Positions 9,562 to 17,862 of a stretch of DNA of 64,000 bases are shown here, piece by piece; position 1 is the first letter of the stretch; each line of letters opens with the position of its first letter. The position numbers and the translations under genes are program-made. The stretch spans positions 496,001 through 560,000 of the forward strand of contig WPHV01000002.1 in assembly GCA_009744235.1 (NCBI GenBank), written 5' to 3'. The DNA comes from Gillisella vitis. Lineage in GTDB: Bacteria; Pseudomonadota; Alphaproteobacteria; Rhizobiales; Rhizobiaceae. The notes under the pieces were generated by a model. It did not search any database. It worked only from the letters and a program-made list of their open reading frames with translations, and was not told the DNA's origin.

Positions 9562-10082
9562 GCCATCCTCCTTGGCTACAGCCTTGGTGTCCTGCAGGCG
9601 CTATCACGCCGTCTCCGGCGGACAGGGCGCCCACAAACCTCCCCCATGGACTGCGTGGTTGTTCAAGACTCAATCATGGTGTCAGGGCCGGTTTTTTGCA
9701 CGAGAGTGCCAAGGAGTCCGGCGCGCAAAACTCCCTCCAAGGGCTCGCGCGCTTCTGGCTGCCTCCACTCTTTTGGTGATGATGCAAAATCATTTCCTTC
9801 GGCCCGACTTAACTGCTATGCTAGCATATCATTTGCCGTTGTCATGCTGAGATTGTTTGTCTGCATGAAATTTTCACGGCTTGACAGGCGGTGGAAACAT
9901 CGACAATTTGTATAAGAAATGCCGTGTTTCTGGATAAATCGGCAGCTTGGATAGTGTATATAAGTAGAGGGCATGAAAATTTTTTCATTTCCTTGCGTTG
10001 ACTGTTCTGTAACCTCGGGAGGGAGGTTCTGGTCATAACGCAAGCGATTTGAATTCATCTGGATACTGGGGAGGAGACCAGA
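9562..10082. promoter_or_regulatory. Divergent promoter region of the mannosidase and importer operons
   Basis: 521 bp without a credible gene. It contains a 12-bp perfect palindrome TATGCTAGCATA (9817-9828), a candidate operator, and a good TTGACA at 9881-9886 without a well-spaced -10 box. The last 90 bp are AT-rich, and a strong ribosome site (GGGGAGGAG) precedes the binding-protein gene. The minus-strand frame that spans 9816-10577 is antisense to that gene. Confidence 0.45.
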
Positions 10083-11366
10083 ATGATGACAAAATTCAGC
10101 AGACGAACCGTGCTTGCTGGCATGGGTCTGACGATGCCGCTGATCTGCATGGGTGCAGTTGGCGCAAGAGCGGCCACGAACCTGCGGTTTTTGTGGTGGG
10201 GCTCCAAGGAGCGCAACGACCGAACGTTCAAGGTCATCGAGGCCTATAAGGCCAAGAACAGCGGCACAGCCATCGCTGGCGAGTCTTTCGGCTGGGACAA
10301 TTACTGGACACGTCTGGCCACCCAGACGGCAGGCGGCAATGCGCCCGACCTGATCCAGATGGATTATCGCTATATTTTCGAATATGCGCGGCGTGGTACG
10401 CTGCTTGATCTGACGCCCTATATGGGAAAAACGCTGAAAATCGACGATTTCGGCGCCTCCAATATCGATGCCGGCAAGGTCGGCGGCAAGCTCTATGGCG
10501 TCAATCTCGGCGTTAATTCCGTCACCGCACTCGTCAATAAGGCGGCGTGGCAGGAAACCGGCGTTGACGCGCTGCATGAGGGCATGACCTGGGAGGAATT
10601 CGGTGAGGCCTGCGCCAAGGTTTCCGCCGCCAAGAAACGTCGTGGCTTTTATGGAACGCAGGACGGCAGCGTCGGCGAAAGCAATCTGGAATGCTGGCTG
10701 CGTCAGCGCGGCAAGGCGCTGTATACGGCGGATGGCGCCATCGGTTTCGACCAGGCCGATATAACCGAATGGTTCAAATTCTGGGCCTGGATGCGTAAGA
10801 TCAAGGCCTGCGTGCCCGCCGATATCCAGGCGCTTGACCAGCTCAATGTCGAAAACAATATGGTGACATTGAACAAGGCGGCTGTTGGCTTCGTCAATTC
10901 AAATCAGTTCATCGCCTTCCAGGCCGTCAACAAGGACCCGTTGACGCTGATGAGCTATCCCGAAACCAAGGGTGGCAAGCCTGGGCATTATCTGAAGCCG
11001 TCAATGCTGATTTCGGTTTCCGCCGCGTCCGCCAACAAGGACGCCGCTGTCAATTTCGTCAATTTCCTGGTCGAGGACAAGGATGCGGCATTGGCTCTGG
11101 GGATCGAGCGAGGCATTCCGGCATCGACGACCATGCGCGAGGCGCTGGAACCGACGCTGAACGACCAGTCCAAGGAAATTCTTGACTATATCGCCCGGCT
11201 GACGCCGAATGTCGGTCCGCTGCCGCCGCCACCGCCAAATGGCGCGGGTGAAAACCAGATGCTGATCAAGAAGATCGGCGAAGAAGTCGGCTTTGGGCGA
11301 CTTTCGCCGGAAGACGGCGCGGCGAAATTCGTCGATCAGGCGGCTGCCAATCTAAAACGGGGTTGA
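10083..11366 (+). CDS. ABC sugar importer, periplasmic substrate-binding protein (CUT1 type)
   Basis: 427 residues. The N-terminus carries a twin-arginine-like export signal (SRRTVLAGMG, then a hydrophobic stretch ending near GARAATN), so it is exported to the periplasm. Mature fold is that of family 1 solute-binding proteins (LRFLWWGSKERNDRTF; LIQMDYRYIFEYARRGTLLDL; later AAVNFVNFLVEDKDAA). It captures an oligosaccharide for the permeases encoded directly downstream. First gene of a six-gene run (binding protein, two permeases, two dehydrogenases, ATPase), with 4 nt to the next start. Substrate inferred from context as a mannoside or related glycoside. Confidence 0.9.
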   Translation: MMTKFSRRTVLAGMGLTMPLICMGAVGARAATNLRFLWWGSKERNDRTFKVIEAYKAKNSGTAIAGESFGWDNYWTRLATQTAGGNAPDLIQMDYRYIFEYARRGTLLDLTPYMGKTLKIDDFGASNIDAGKVGGKLYGVNLGVNSVTALVNKAAWQETGVDALHEGMTWEEFGEACAKVSAAKKRRGFYGTQDGSVGESNLECWLRQRGKALYTADGAIGFDQADITEWFKFWAWMRKIKACVPADIQALDQLNVENNMVTLNKAAVGFVNSNQFIAFQAVNKDPLTLMSYPETKGGKPGHYLKPSMLISVSAASANKDAAVNFVNFLVEDKDAALALGIERGIPASTTMREALEPTLNDQSKEILDYIARLTPNVGPLPPPPPNGAGENQMLIKKIGEEVGFGRLSPEDGAAKFVDQAAANLKRG

Positions 11367-11370
11367 AACC

Positions 11371-12336
11371 GTGAACACCACTCGCGATGGAATGGCCGGC
11401 ACCTCTGGTGCCGCGCCAGTGATGCAGCCTATCTCGACACCGTCGCCGTTCAGGGCCAGTCTGGCGCGCAACGCGCCGGGCTATCTATTTCTCCTGCCCT
11501 GGTTCATCGGCTTTTTCGTACTCACGCTCGGCCCGGCACTGTTTTCCTTCTGGCTGTCGCTGACCGACTACAATCTGCTGCAATCGCCTAATGTCGTCGG
11601 CCTGGACAATTACATCCGCATCGCCACGGCTGACGAAAAATTCATGTCCTCCATGCGGGTGACGCTGGTTTATGTGGTGCTGTCGGTGCCGCTTAAACTG
11701 ACCTTCGCCCTGCTGGTTGCGCTGCTGCTCAACAAGGGTATTCGTGGCCTGCCGCTCTACCGGGCGGTTTTCTACCTGCCATCGCTTCTGGGATCCAGCG
11801 TTGCGATTGCTGTGGTCTGGCGGCAATTGTTCGATGGTGACGGGGCGATCAACGTGCTGCTTTGGAATACCTTCGGCATCGAAGGGCCAAGTTGGATCTC
11901 CAATCCCGATTACTCCCTCTATACGCTGGTCATCCTGGCTGTCTGGCAATTCGGCTCGCCGATGATCATCTTCCTGGCTGGCCTTCGGCAGATCCCGGTC
12001 GACATGTATGAGGCGGCCAGCCTGGATGGGGCTTCCAAAGTGCGGATGTTCTTCAAGATCACCCTGCCTTTGCTGACGCCGGTGATCTTCTTCAATGCCG
12101 TGGTCCAGACCATCGATGCCTTCAAGGCCTTTACGCCAGCCTATGTGATCTCGTCAGGCACCGGCGGCCCGATCGATTCGACGCTGTTTTATACGCTCTA
12201 TCTCTACCAGGAGGCCTTTGGCTATTTCCGGATGGGCTATGCGGCAGCGCTTGCCTGGATCCTGGTGATCATCATCGCGCTGTTCACGGCCTTTTCCTTC
12301 CTGTCCTCGCGCTATTGGGTGCATTACGATGACTGA
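11371..12336 (+). CDS. ABC sugar importer permease 1 (MalF/UgpA-like)
   Basis: 321 residues from GTG 11371. Six membrane segments are visible, beginning PGYLFLLPWFIGFFVLTLGPALF. The cytoplasmic EAA coupling loop reads EAASLDGASKVRMFFKITLP (~residues 218-237), which docks the ATPase. This is the MalF-type half of a CUT1 importer in the inner membrane. It starts 4 nt after the binding-protein gene and overlaps the next permease by 8 nt, so expression is coupled. Confidence 0.92.
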   Translation: MNTTRDGMAGTSGAAPVMQPISTPSPFRASLARNAPGYLFLLPWFIGFFVLTLGPALFSFWLSLTDYNLLQSPNVVGLDNYIRIATADEKFMSSMRVTLVYVVLSVPLKLTFALLVALLLNKGIRGLPLYRAVFYLPSLLGSSVAIAVVWRQLFDGDGAINVLLWNTFGIEGPSWISNPDYSLYTLVILAVWQFGSPMIIFLAGLRQIPVDMYEAASLDGASKVRMFFKITLPLLTPVIFFNAVVQTIDAFKAFTPAYVISSGTGGPIDSTLFYTLYLYQEAFGYFRMGYAAALAWILVIIIALFTAFSFLSSRYWVHYDD

Positions 12337-13210
12337 TGCAGCACTTGCTTCCTCCCCGGACATCCATGCGCAGGAAAAACGGCGCTGGCCGGTCTCCCTT
12401 ATCCTGCATATCGTTCTGGCGGCAGCCTCGCTGGTCATGCTCTATCCGCTGCTGTGGATGCTGTCCGGCTCGATCAAGGACCAGAGCGAGATCTTCGGCC
12501 AGGCCTCGCTGATCCCTTCGAAAGTGGATTTCAGTGCCTATATGCGAGGCTGGTTCAGCACCCAGGTCAGTTTCGGCACTTATTTCTGGAACTCGTTGGT
12601 CATTGCCGTGCTGACGGTGGTGGGCAATCTGTTTTCCTGCTCGCTGGCGGCTTACGCCTTTGCCCGCCTGGAGTTTCGGGGGCGCAATATCTGGTTCGCG
12701 CTGATGCTGGGGACGCTGATGCTGCCCTATCACGTCACACTCATCCCCCAATATATCCTGTTTCTCGAACTGGGATGGGTGAAGACCATTCTGCCGCTCG
12801 TCGTGCCGAAGTTTCTGGCGGTCGATGCGTTTTTCATCTTCCTGATGGTGCAGTTCTTCCGCGGCATTCCGCGCGAACTGGACGAGGCGGCGATGATGGA
12901 CGGGTGCAGCCCCTGGCGGATCTATTGGCGGATCATGATGCCGCTCTCCCTGCCGGTGCTGGCGACGGCAGCGATCTTCTCCTTCATCTGGAGCTGGGAT
13001 GATTTCTTCGGTCCGCTGATCTATCTGAGCGATATCAATACCTACACGGTACAACTCGGCCTGCGGTCCTTCGTTGACTCGACTGGCAGTTCCGACTGGA
13101 GCGGGCTGTTTGCCATGTCCAGCCTGTCGCTGGTGCCGATTTTCCTGATTTTCCTGTTTTGCCAACGCCTGCTGATTGACGGTATCGCCACTGCCGGTCT
13201 GAAGCGTTGA
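12329..13210 (+). CDS. ABC sugar importer permease 2 (MalG/UgpE-like)
   Basis: 293 residues with six membrane helices, the first at SLILHIVLAAASLVMLYPLLWM. The EAA loop is DEAAMMDGCSPWRIYWRIMM (~residues 190-209), followed by the final helices. MalG-type permeases end in a C-terminus that contacts the ATPase; here it ends LLIDGIATAGLKR. It overlaps permease 1 by 8 nt and is followed after 28 nt by a dehydrogenase gene. Confidence 0.92.
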   Translation: MTDAALASSPDIHAQEKRRWPVSLILHIVLAAASLVMLYPLLWMLSGSIKDQSEIFGQASLIPSKVDFSAYMRGWFSTQVSFGTYFWNSLVIAVLTVVGNLFSCSLAAYAFARLEFRGRNIWFALMLGTLMLPYHVTLIPQYILFLELGWVKTILPLVVPKFLAVDAFFIFLMVQFFRGIPRELDEAAMMDGCSPWRIYWRIMMPLSLPVLATAAIFSFIWSWDDFFGPLIYLSDINTYTVQLGLRSFVDSTGSSDWSGLFAMSSLSLVPIFLIFLFCQRLLIDGIATAGLKR

Positions 13211-13238
13211 GATGATTTTCTAATAGGAGCTTGCGACG

Positions 13239-14267
13239 ATGAGTGCCTTGCGTTTTGCCGTTATCGGCATCAATCACGATCATATTTTCGGCCAGATCGC
13301 TTTCATGCTGGACGCCGGAGCTGAGTTTTCGACGTTTTTTGCTGAAGAAGATGAATTGGCCCAGGCTTTTGCCGCACGCTACCCACAGGCGCGCCGCGTT
13401 GCTGACCGCAGACAGATCCTTGAAGATCCATCGATTGTCCTGATCCTGTCGGCAGCCATTCCCGCCAACCGCGCCGAGATCGCTATTGCCGCCATGCGTC
13501 ATGGTAAGGATGTGATGCTGGACAAGCCGGGCATGACGACGTTTGAGCAATTGGAAGCGGTGCGAAAGGTCCAGGCGGAAACGAAGCGGATCGTTTCCAT
13601 CCTCTATTCCGAACATTTCGAGACGGCCTGCACAGTGGAGGCAGGCAATCTGGTCAAGGCCGGAATGATCGGCGAGGTGATCCACACGACCGGCCTTGGT
13701 CCGCATCGGCTGCGCAAGCCACACCGGCCCAATTGGTTTTTCGACCGGGCGCACTATGGCGGCGTGCTGATCGACATCGCCTCGCACCAATGTGAACAAT
13801 TCCTGTTTTTCACCGGCGCCAAGGATGCGCAAATCCTGTCGGCCAGCACCGCCAACCGCGCCAATCCCGACACGCCCGGCCTTGAGGATTACGGCGATAT
13901 TCACCTGACCACCGGCAAGGCCACCGGCTATATCAGGGTAGATTGGTTCACCCCCGATGGCTTGCCGACCTGGGGTGATGGACGGCTGTTCATTGTTGGC
14001 ACGGAAGGCACGATCGAGCTTCGGAAATACCTCGATATCGAGGGCCGCCCCGGTGCCGACCATCTGTTCCTGACCGACAAAACCGGCACGCGCTATATCG
14101 ATTGCAGCAAAACCGAGCGGCCCTATGGTCGGCAATTGCTGGCCGATATCCGCGACAGGACTGAGACCGCCATGGGGCAGGAGCATTGCTTCAAGGCCAT
14201 GGAACTGGCGCTGAAAGCCCAGGCTTTCGCGGATGCGGCAAAGCAGAAGGGCGCTGGCAATGTCTAA
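13239..14267 (+). CDS. Gfo/Idh/MocA-family oxidoreductase with variant DKP motif
   Basis: 342 residues behind a good AGGAGC ribosome site. The Rossmann start is FAVIGINHDHIFGQ, less glycine-rich than usual, and the family EKP motif is replaced by DKP (KDVMLDKPGMTT), keeping the lysine. The substrate domain has GGVLIDIASHQCEQFLFF with the conserved Asp/His. It probably oxidises or reduces a sugar or keto-sugar entering through the importer in whose operon it lies. It overlaps the next dehydrogenase gene by 8 nt (ATGTCTAA), implying the two are made together and may catalyse consecutive steps. Confidence 0.85.
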   Translation: MSALRFAVIGINHDHIFGQIAFMLDAGAEFSTFFAEEDELAQAFAARYPQARRVADRRQILEDPSIVLILSAAIPANRAEIAIAAMRHGKDVMLDKPGMTTFEQLEAVRKVQAETKRIVSILYSEHFETACTVEAGNLVKAGMIGEVIHTTGLGPHRLRKPHRPNWFFDRAHYGGVLIDIASHQCEQFLFFTGAKDAQILSASTANRANPDTPGLEDYGDIHLTTGKATGYIRVDWFTPDGLPTWGDGRLFIVGTEGTIELRKYLDIEGRPGADHLFLTDKTGTRYIDCSKTERPYGRQLLADIRDRTETAMGQEHCFKAMELALKAQAFADAAKQKGAGNV

Positions 14268-15330
14268 GATCTTTAACGTTGCCGTCATTGGCCTTGGCAT
14301 CGGCGCCCGTCATATCCGCGAGGGCTATATGCCGAACGCGGATCTGTTCAAGGTCGCAACGATCTGCGATCTCGATCCTGCCCGTCTGGCGCAGTTTGGC
14401 GAGGAATTTTCCGTTGATGGCCGGACCGACGATTTCGACGCCGTGCTCAACGATCCGTCCATCGACATAGTCGATATCTGCACGCCGCCGTCCACCCATT
14501 ACGACCTGATCTTTAAGGCGTTGGATGCGGGCAAGCATGTGATCTGCGAAAAGCCGCTTGTCGGCTCGCTTGCGGAAATCGACCGGTTGATGATCCATGA
14601 GAAGACCGCCAAAGGCCGGTTGATGCCGATTTTCCAGTACCGTTACGGCGACGGCGTCCACAAGGCGCGCCGGATCATCGAGGCCGGTCTGGCGGGTAAA
14701 GCCTATATTGCTACGTCAGAAACCCACTGGACACGGCTGTCGGACTATTATGCCGTGCCGTGGCGGGGCAAATGGGCGACGGAACTGGGTGGTGTGCTGA
14801 TGACCCATGCCATTCATATCAACGATATGTTGAGCTATCTTCTGGGTCCGGTGGCCTCGCTCTATGCCCGCGTCGCCACCCGCGTCAATCCGATTGAAGT
14901 GGAGGATTGCGTCAGCCTCAGCCTGGAAATGAAAAGCGGCGCCCTGGCAACCGTGTCGGCCACGCTGGGTTCGGCGGAGGAAACCTCACGGCTGAAGCTG
15001 TGCTTTGAACACGTGACCTTCGAGAGCAGCCATGCGCCTTACCATCCCGGTGGCGATCCCTGGCGGATCATTCCCGCCAATCCTGATGTCGGGCAGAAGA
15101 TTGACGCGCTGCTTGAGGGTTGGGTGCCGATGGCCCAGCTGTTTTCCGGCCAGATGCAGGCTTTCCATGCCTGCCTGGTCTATGACACGCCGACGCCGGT
15201 CACCACGGAAGATGCTCGCCGTTCGCTGGAATTCCTCACCGCCTGCTATTGGAGCGCCAAACATAAGCAGGAGGTGCATTTCCCTGTTGGCAGTGACAAT
15301 GCCTATTACGACAGCTGGAGGCAGAACTGA
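14260..15330 (+). CDS. Gfo/Idh/MocA-family oxidoreductase
   Basis: 356 residues from ATG 14260; the frame opens at 14233 but this start gives a clean N-terminus (MSKIFNVAVIGLGIGARHI) and overlaps the previous stop. The EKP lysine motif is KHVICEKPLVGS, and LGGVLMTHAIHINDMLSYL is the substrate-domain histidine region. It sits between the importer permeases and the ATPase, and its stop overlaps the ATPase start (TGATG). It is the fourth Gfo/Idh enzyme of this locus; redundancy argues for a multi-step keto-sugar pathway. Confidence 0.87.
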   Translation: MSKIFNVAVIGLGIGARHIREGYMPNADLFKVATICDLDPARLAQFGEEFSVDGRTDDFDAVLNDPSIDIVDICTPPSTHYDLIFKALDAGKHVICEKPLVGSLAEIDRLMIHEKTAKGRLMPIFQYRYGDGVHKARRIIEAGLAGKAYIATSETHWTRLSDYYAVPWRGKWATELGGVLMTHAIHINDMLSYLLGPVASLYARVATRVNPIEVEDCVSLSLEMKSGALATVSATLGSAEETSRLKLCFEHVTFESSHAPYHPGGDPWRIIPANPDVGQKIDALLEGWVPMAQLFSGQMQAFHACLVYDTPTPVTTEDARRSLEFLTACYWSAKHKQEVHFPVGSDNAYYDSWRQN

Positions 15331-16424
15331 TGGCGACAAGCGTCACCCTGCAAAAGGTCTTCAAACGATATGGCGCGCTTGAAGTGATCCATGGTGTGGA
15401 TCTCGAGATCACGCCGGGAGAATTCGTGGTGTTTGTTGGCCCGTCTGGCTGCGGAAAATCCACGCTGTTGCGGATGATCGCTGGGCTTGAGCCGATTTCC
15501 GGCGGCACTCTGCTGCTGGATGGGCAAAGGATGAACGAAGTGCCGGCGGCCAAGCGCGGCATTGCCATGGTCTTTCAGTCTTATGCGCTCTATCCACACA
15601 TGACGGTCTATAAAAACCTGGCCTTCGGTCTGGAAACATCGGGCATGAAAAAGAAGGATATCGAGCCGCGCGTCCAGCGGGCCGCCGATATCTTGCAGAT
15701 CCAGCCGTTGCTGGGGCGCAAGCCCAAGGCTTTGTCCGGTGGCCAGCGCCAGCGCGTCGCCATCGGGCGCGCCATCGTCCGCGAGCCAAATATCTTTCTG
15801 TTCGATGAACCCTTATCCAACCTCGATGCCGAATTGCGGGTGCAGATGCGTGTCGAGATCGCCAAGCTCCATCAGAGCCTGGGCAATACTATGATCTATG
15901 TGACCCACGATCAGGTTGAAGCCATGACCATGGCCGATACGATTGTGGTGCTGAAAGGCGGTTATATTGAACAGGTTGGCGCGCCGCTTGATCTCTACAA
16001 CAATCCGAAAAACAAATTCGTCGCGGGCTTCATCGGCTCGCCCCGAATGAATTTCATCGATACCCGCCTGGTGGAAGCCGGAGACCGAACCGCCGTCGAG
16101 TTGAATGGCAAGCCGGTCGATCTCGCTCGGACAAGCCCCGGCGCGCAGGTCGGGCAAAAGGTTAGCGTCGGGGTCCGGCCCGAACATCTCAGCCTGCGTC
16201 CGGCCGAAATTACCCTTGGCGAGGCGCATGTCGATCTGGTTGAGCATCTGGGCGGGCAGACCATCCTTTATCTGTCCATGCAGGACGGTCAGTCGATTGC
16301 CATGGTGATGGAAGACCAGCAGGCGATCCGCAAGGGCGAGAAGGTGACGATCCATATCGACTCGAAACGCTGCTATCTGTTTGACGATGCCGGAAACCGG
16401 GTAAATGGCGGTGTGAACCGATAG
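15330..16424 (+). CDS. ABC sugar importer ATP-binding protein (UgpC/MalK-like)
   Basis: 364 residues with every ATPase motif intact: Walker A GPSGCGKST, Q-loop FQSYALYPHMTV, signature LSGGQRQRVAIGRA, Walker B IFLFDEPLSNLD, H-loop THDQVEAMT. The C-terminal ~130 residues form the MalK-type regulatory OB/TOBE domain (SVGVRPEHLSL). It energises the two CUT1 permeases upstream from the cytoplasmic face. It is the last gene of the operon; no clear terminator was seen in the 87 bp before the next gene. Confidence 0.94.
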   Translation: MATSVTLQKVFKRYGALEVIHGVDLEITPGEFVVFVGPSGCGKSTLLRMIAGLEPISGGTLLLDGQRMNEVPAAKRGIAMVFQSYALYPHMTVYKNLAFGLETSGMKKKDIEPRVQRAADILQIQPLLGRKPKALSGGQRQRVAIGRAIVREPNIFLFDEPLSNLDAELRVQMRVEIAKLHQSLGNTMIYVTHDQVEAMTMADTIVVLKGGYIEQVGAPLDLYNNPKNKFVAGFIGSPRMNFIDTRLVEAGDRTAVELNGKPVDLARTSPGAQVGQKVSVGVRPEHLSLRPAEITLGEAHVDLVEHLGGQTILYLSMQDGQSIAMVMEDQQAIRKGEKVTIHIDSKRCYLFDDAGNRVNGGVNR

Positions 16425-16511
16425 GCAGGGCAGCAGTGCAAAGGCTTTGCGTCTTGGTTGGCGAGCGTGGCTATGTTATTGGGCGGCTTTTAAAGGATAA
16501 AGAGACGCCCG

Positions 16512-17204
16512 ATGCTTCCCTGGATACAGCTTGACAGTGCAGCCATTCCCGATGGCGGCGGCGATCTGCGCCTGAAGCAGCGCGGCCAGGAATTCTCGAT
16601 CATGCTTGGTGCCAACGAGCTGATGAACAGCCGGTTGAGCGGCTCGGAAGAGGCGCTGGCAACGCTTGCCTGTGAAAAGATAGGGGCCTGCGAGAAGATC
16701 GGGGGCTGCGAGAAGCCCAGCCTATTGATCGGCGGACTTGGTATGGGGTTTACCCTGCGTGCCGCCCTCAGTGTGTTGCAAGCCGATGCCCGTGTTACCG
16801 TTGCCGAATTGGTTCCGGCTGTGGTTGCCTGGGCGCGTGGGCCGATGGCGGAAGTTCATAAGGGCAGTCTCGATGATCCGCGTGTCGATATTCATATCGG
16901 CGATGTCGGCGCGCTGACTCGCTCAAAGCATGCGGACTATGACGCCATTCTGCTCGATGTCGATAATGGTCCGGACGGATTGACCCGGGCCTCCAATGAC
17001 AGTCTCTACAATGCCGCCGGACTGCGTGCCGCAAAAGCTGCCTTGCGGCCAAAAGGCGTGCTGGCCGTCTGGTCTTCTGCCCCGGATGCCGCCTTTACCC
17101 GCAGGTTGCGGGAGGCAGGATTTGTTACCGAAGAAGTCCAGGTGCGCGCCAACGGCAAACGCGGCGGGGCGCGCCATCTGTTGTGGATGGCGGTCAACGG
17201 GTGA
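16512..17204 (+). CDS. Spermidine-synthase-like/SAM-dependent methyltransferase-fold protein
   Basis: 230 residues. The nucleotide-binding loop is LLIGGLGMGFTLRAAL, followed by the acidic beta-2 end (VTVAELVPAVVAWARG) and the post-IV segment DYDAILLDVDNGPDGL, as in spermidine synthase-like proteins. The canonical gatekeeping Asp is not evident, so polyamine synthesis should not be assumed. Residues 54-68 consist of an 18-nt in-frame repeat (CEKIGA/CEKIGG/CEKPS, 16671-16717), which looks like a recent duplication in a loop. It stands alone after the sugar importer operon. Confidence 0.75.
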   Translation: MLPWIQLDSAAIPDGGGDLRLKQRGQEFSIMLGANELMNSRLSGSEEALATLACEKIGACEKIGGCEKPSLLIGGLGMGFTLRAALSVLQADARVTVAELVPAVVAWARGPMAEVHKGSLDDPRVDIHIGDVGALTRSKHADYDAILLDVDNGPDGLTRASNDSLYNAAGLRAAKAALRPKGVLAVWSSAPDAAFTRRLREAGFVTEEVQVRANGKRGGARHLLWMAVNG

Positions 17205-17247
17205 GTTCATCAGAGGGCTGAGACGGCGCTGTAGCTCCTTATATTTG

Positions 17248-17295
17248 TTGCATAATTTTCTCTTTAAACCGATTCCGGTTTAAAGAATTATGCAA
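17248..17295. repeat. 48-bp nested palindrome, RIME-like rhizobial intergenic repeat
   Basis: TTGCATAATT (17248-17257) pairs with AATTATGCAA (17286-17295), and inside it CTTTAAACCG (17262-17271) pairs with CGGTTTAAAG (17276-17285). Nested palindromes of this type are typical of Rhizobium intergenic mosaic elements. A single half-site relative (GGTTAAAGGAATTATGC) occurs near 21595. Family assignment is from memory of sequence character only. Confidence 0.55.
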
Positions 17296-17369
17296 TAGAT
17301 GCCAATTGATAGAGATCATTGGCACTTTCAATCAATCGAGCGAAAAATCTTGAATTGAAGCGAAGAAAC

Positions 17370-17409
17370 AAAAAAAGCCTGCCGCGGGAGGATGTGCGGC
17401 AGGCTTTTT
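17370..17409 (-). terminator. Rho-independent terminator of the small RNA
   Basis: A 9-bp GC-rich stem (17377-17385 with 17396-17404) flanked by A-tract and T-tract on both sides, so it can also stop plus-strand transcription. The loop itself carries the fourth CCTCC motif. Confidence 0.85.
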
Positions 17410-17530
17410 AAAAAAGTGAACAGCGGCTGGGAGGAGGAGTGCCACCGTTCCATCGGACGCCCCTAGGGAGGAGGAGTGGGTTGTCCGAGACACGAAGCTT
17501 TGCGGGAGGAGGATGCATCGCTTCGTTGAA
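17370..17530 (-). ncRNA. Anti-Shine-Dalgarno small RNA with four CCTCC loops (CcsR/alpha-r14 'cuckoo' type)
   Basis: On the minus strand four consecutive stem-loops each expose a C-rich loop: 17493-17525 (stem CGAAGC/GCTTCG, loop with CCTCCTCCC), 17453-17488 (TCGGAC/GTCCGA, CCTCCTCCC), 17419-17449 (9-bp stem with G-U pairs, CCTCCTCCC) and 17377-17404 (GCCTGCCGC/GCGGCAGGC, loop CATCCTCCC), the last followed by seven Ts as an intrinsic terminator. The loop sequence is the complement of the Shine-Dalgarno GGAGG. Such RNAs are known in alphaproteobacteria (Rhodobacter CcsR, Sinorhizobium alpha-r14/NfeR1) and act in stress and transport regulation. It lies 3' of a DUF1127 gene, as CcsR RNAs do. 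A TATTAT box occurs at 17535-17540; no matching -35 was found. Confidence 0.8.
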
Positions 17531-17541
17531 ATAGATAATAC

Positions 17542-17575
17542 GCAACAAATGCCCAATTCATAGTCATTTTGTTGC
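17542..17575. promoter_or_regulatory. Inverted repeat over the small-RNA promoter
   Basis: GCAACAAATG (17542-17551) faces CATTTTGTTGC (17565-17575), an inverted repeat with one extra base, immediately upstream of the small RNA. Its place over the presumed -10/-35 region suggests a regulator site. Confidence 0.45.
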
Positions 17576-17659
17576 AGTGCAGATATGCGCTTAATGCATG
17601 GCTATTTTGGGGTGACTTGAGATCCAAACCGGCTCGTTTTGCGTATAGGATTTCCCAGA

Positions 17660-17689
17660 CGCAAAAACGCCCGCGTCATCGGCGGGCGT
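17660..17689 (-). terminator. Intrinsic terminator after the DUF1127 gene
   Basis: Minus-strand hairpin ACGCCCGC/GCGGGCGT (17667-17689, 7-nt loop) followed by a run of Ts (17663-17667). It lies between the DUF1127 stop (17716) and the small RNA, so the RNA is either separately transcribed or made by read-through and processing. Confidence 0.8.
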
Positions 17690-17715
17690 CGTTCAAACAG
17701 CAATGTCGATATCAC

Positions 17716-17862
17716 TCAGCCGGCAACGGAGGCCCGGGCAACGCGACGGATGTCGCTACGTTCAATGCCAAGATCCTGCAACTCGCGGCTGGTCATGCGG
17801 CCAAGTTCGGAAACGGTCTGACGATACTTGCGCCAGTTGTTCAGGGAGCGTGCTACGTTCAT
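17716..17862 (-). CDS. DUF1127 small protein (48 aa)
   Basis: Read by hand from the minus strand: ATG at 17860-17862, stop TGA at 17716-17718, 48 residues. The protein starts MNVARSLNNWRKYRQTVSEL and contains GRMTSRELQDLGIERSDIRR, the hallmark of DUF1127 (YjiS-like) proteins, rich in arginine. AAGGG lies 8 nt upstream of the start. Small DUF1127 proteins in alphaproteobacteria affect RNA stability, phosphate and carbon metabolism; in Rhodobacter one (CcaF1) is co-transcribed with CcsR anti-SD RNAs, exactly the arrangement seen here. Confidence 0.85.
   Translation of the reverse strand: MNVARSLNNWRKYRQTVSELGRMTSRELQDLGIERSDIRRVARASVAG

Noticed and set aside
9881-9916. TTGACA with TATAAG as a sigma70 promoter for the importer operon
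   Set aside because: Spacer is 24 nt, too long.
9816-10577. 253-codon minus-strand frame
   Set aside because: Overlaps the importer binding-protein gene, has no ribosome site and no recognisable family.
12284-14300. Long minus-strand frames opposite the permease and dehydrogenase genes
   Set aside because: Antisense shadows of genes with clear families; His/Gln/Arg-rich translation.
17380-17515. GGGAGGAGG repeats taken at first as a small direct-repeat array or CRISPR
   Set aside because: Spacing is irregular and each copy lies in the loop of a distinct stem; the anti-SD RNA reading explains them.
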